The notes below the pieces were generated by a model. It saw nothing but the letters and a program-made list of their open reading frames with translations, ran no database searches and was not told the origin of the DNA. The translations under genes and the position numbers were made by a program. 5,005 bases of DNA from an uncultured Bacteroidales bacterium (lineage in GTDB: Bacteria > Bacteroidota > Bacteroidia > Bacteroidales > UBA932), in the NCBI GenBank assembly GCA_902461985.1, contig CABQAB010000157.1:1-5005 (forward strand). The letters are read 5' to 3'. This document shows, in pieces, positions 5,005 through 5,005 of the stretch (positions are counted from its first letter, which is position 1; the number at the start of each line of letters is the position of its first letter).

Positions 5005-5005
5005 G

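Overview
This window looks like chromosomal DNA of a Bacteroidota member, most likely Bacteroidales. Three things point there. The tRNA operon has a textbook Bacteroides-type promoter (TTTG, 19-bp spacer, TATCTTTG). The start codons lack a clear Shine-Dalgarno and have A-rich leaders. The EF-Tu sequence also has a Bacteroidales flavour. Genus cannot be fixed from what is visible.

Layout. (1) Positions 1-1028, plus strand: the 3' part of dxs (1-deoxy-D-xylulose-5-phosphate synthase), whose N-terminal half lies outside the window. (2) Positions 1029-1128: a short convergent intergenic gap with an 8-bp stem that could end transcription from both sides. (3) Positions 1129-2841, minus strand: a secreted lipoprotein of the 5'-nucleotidase / metallophosphatase (UshA-like) family. 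Its start is set at an internal ATG that creates a lipoprotein signal peptide. (4) Positions 2842-3096: a divergent, AT-rich control region with a minus-strand -7 box and a strong plus-strand promoter. (5) Positions 3097-4970, plus strand: tRNA-Thr(TGT), tRNA-Tyr(GTA), tRNA-Gly(TCC), tRNA-Thr(GGT) and tuf (EF-Tu), the same gene order as the E. coli thrU-tyrU-glyT-thrT-tufB operon. (6) Positions 4971-5005: a GC-rich hairpin just after tuf, cut by the window edge.

The tRNA-tuf block joins translation components that work together, because EF-Tu carries aminoacyl-tRNAs to the ribosome. dxs supplies isoprenoid precursors. The lipoprotein probably hydrolyses nucleotides or other phosphoesters outside the cytoplasmic membrane. 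Neither has a visible functional link to the tRNA-tuf operon.

The least ordinary part is the pair of long spacers inside the tRNA cluster (3171-3349 and 3433-3578). Each is bounded by AT-rich inverted repeats placed close to the flanking tRNAs, has a central hairpin, and shares a CGAGGCG-type core with the other. The first also contains what looks like a collapsed copy of the same element beside the full copy. They look like small, non-coding, MITE-like or processing-related repeat elements. No undescribed protein system is visible in this window.
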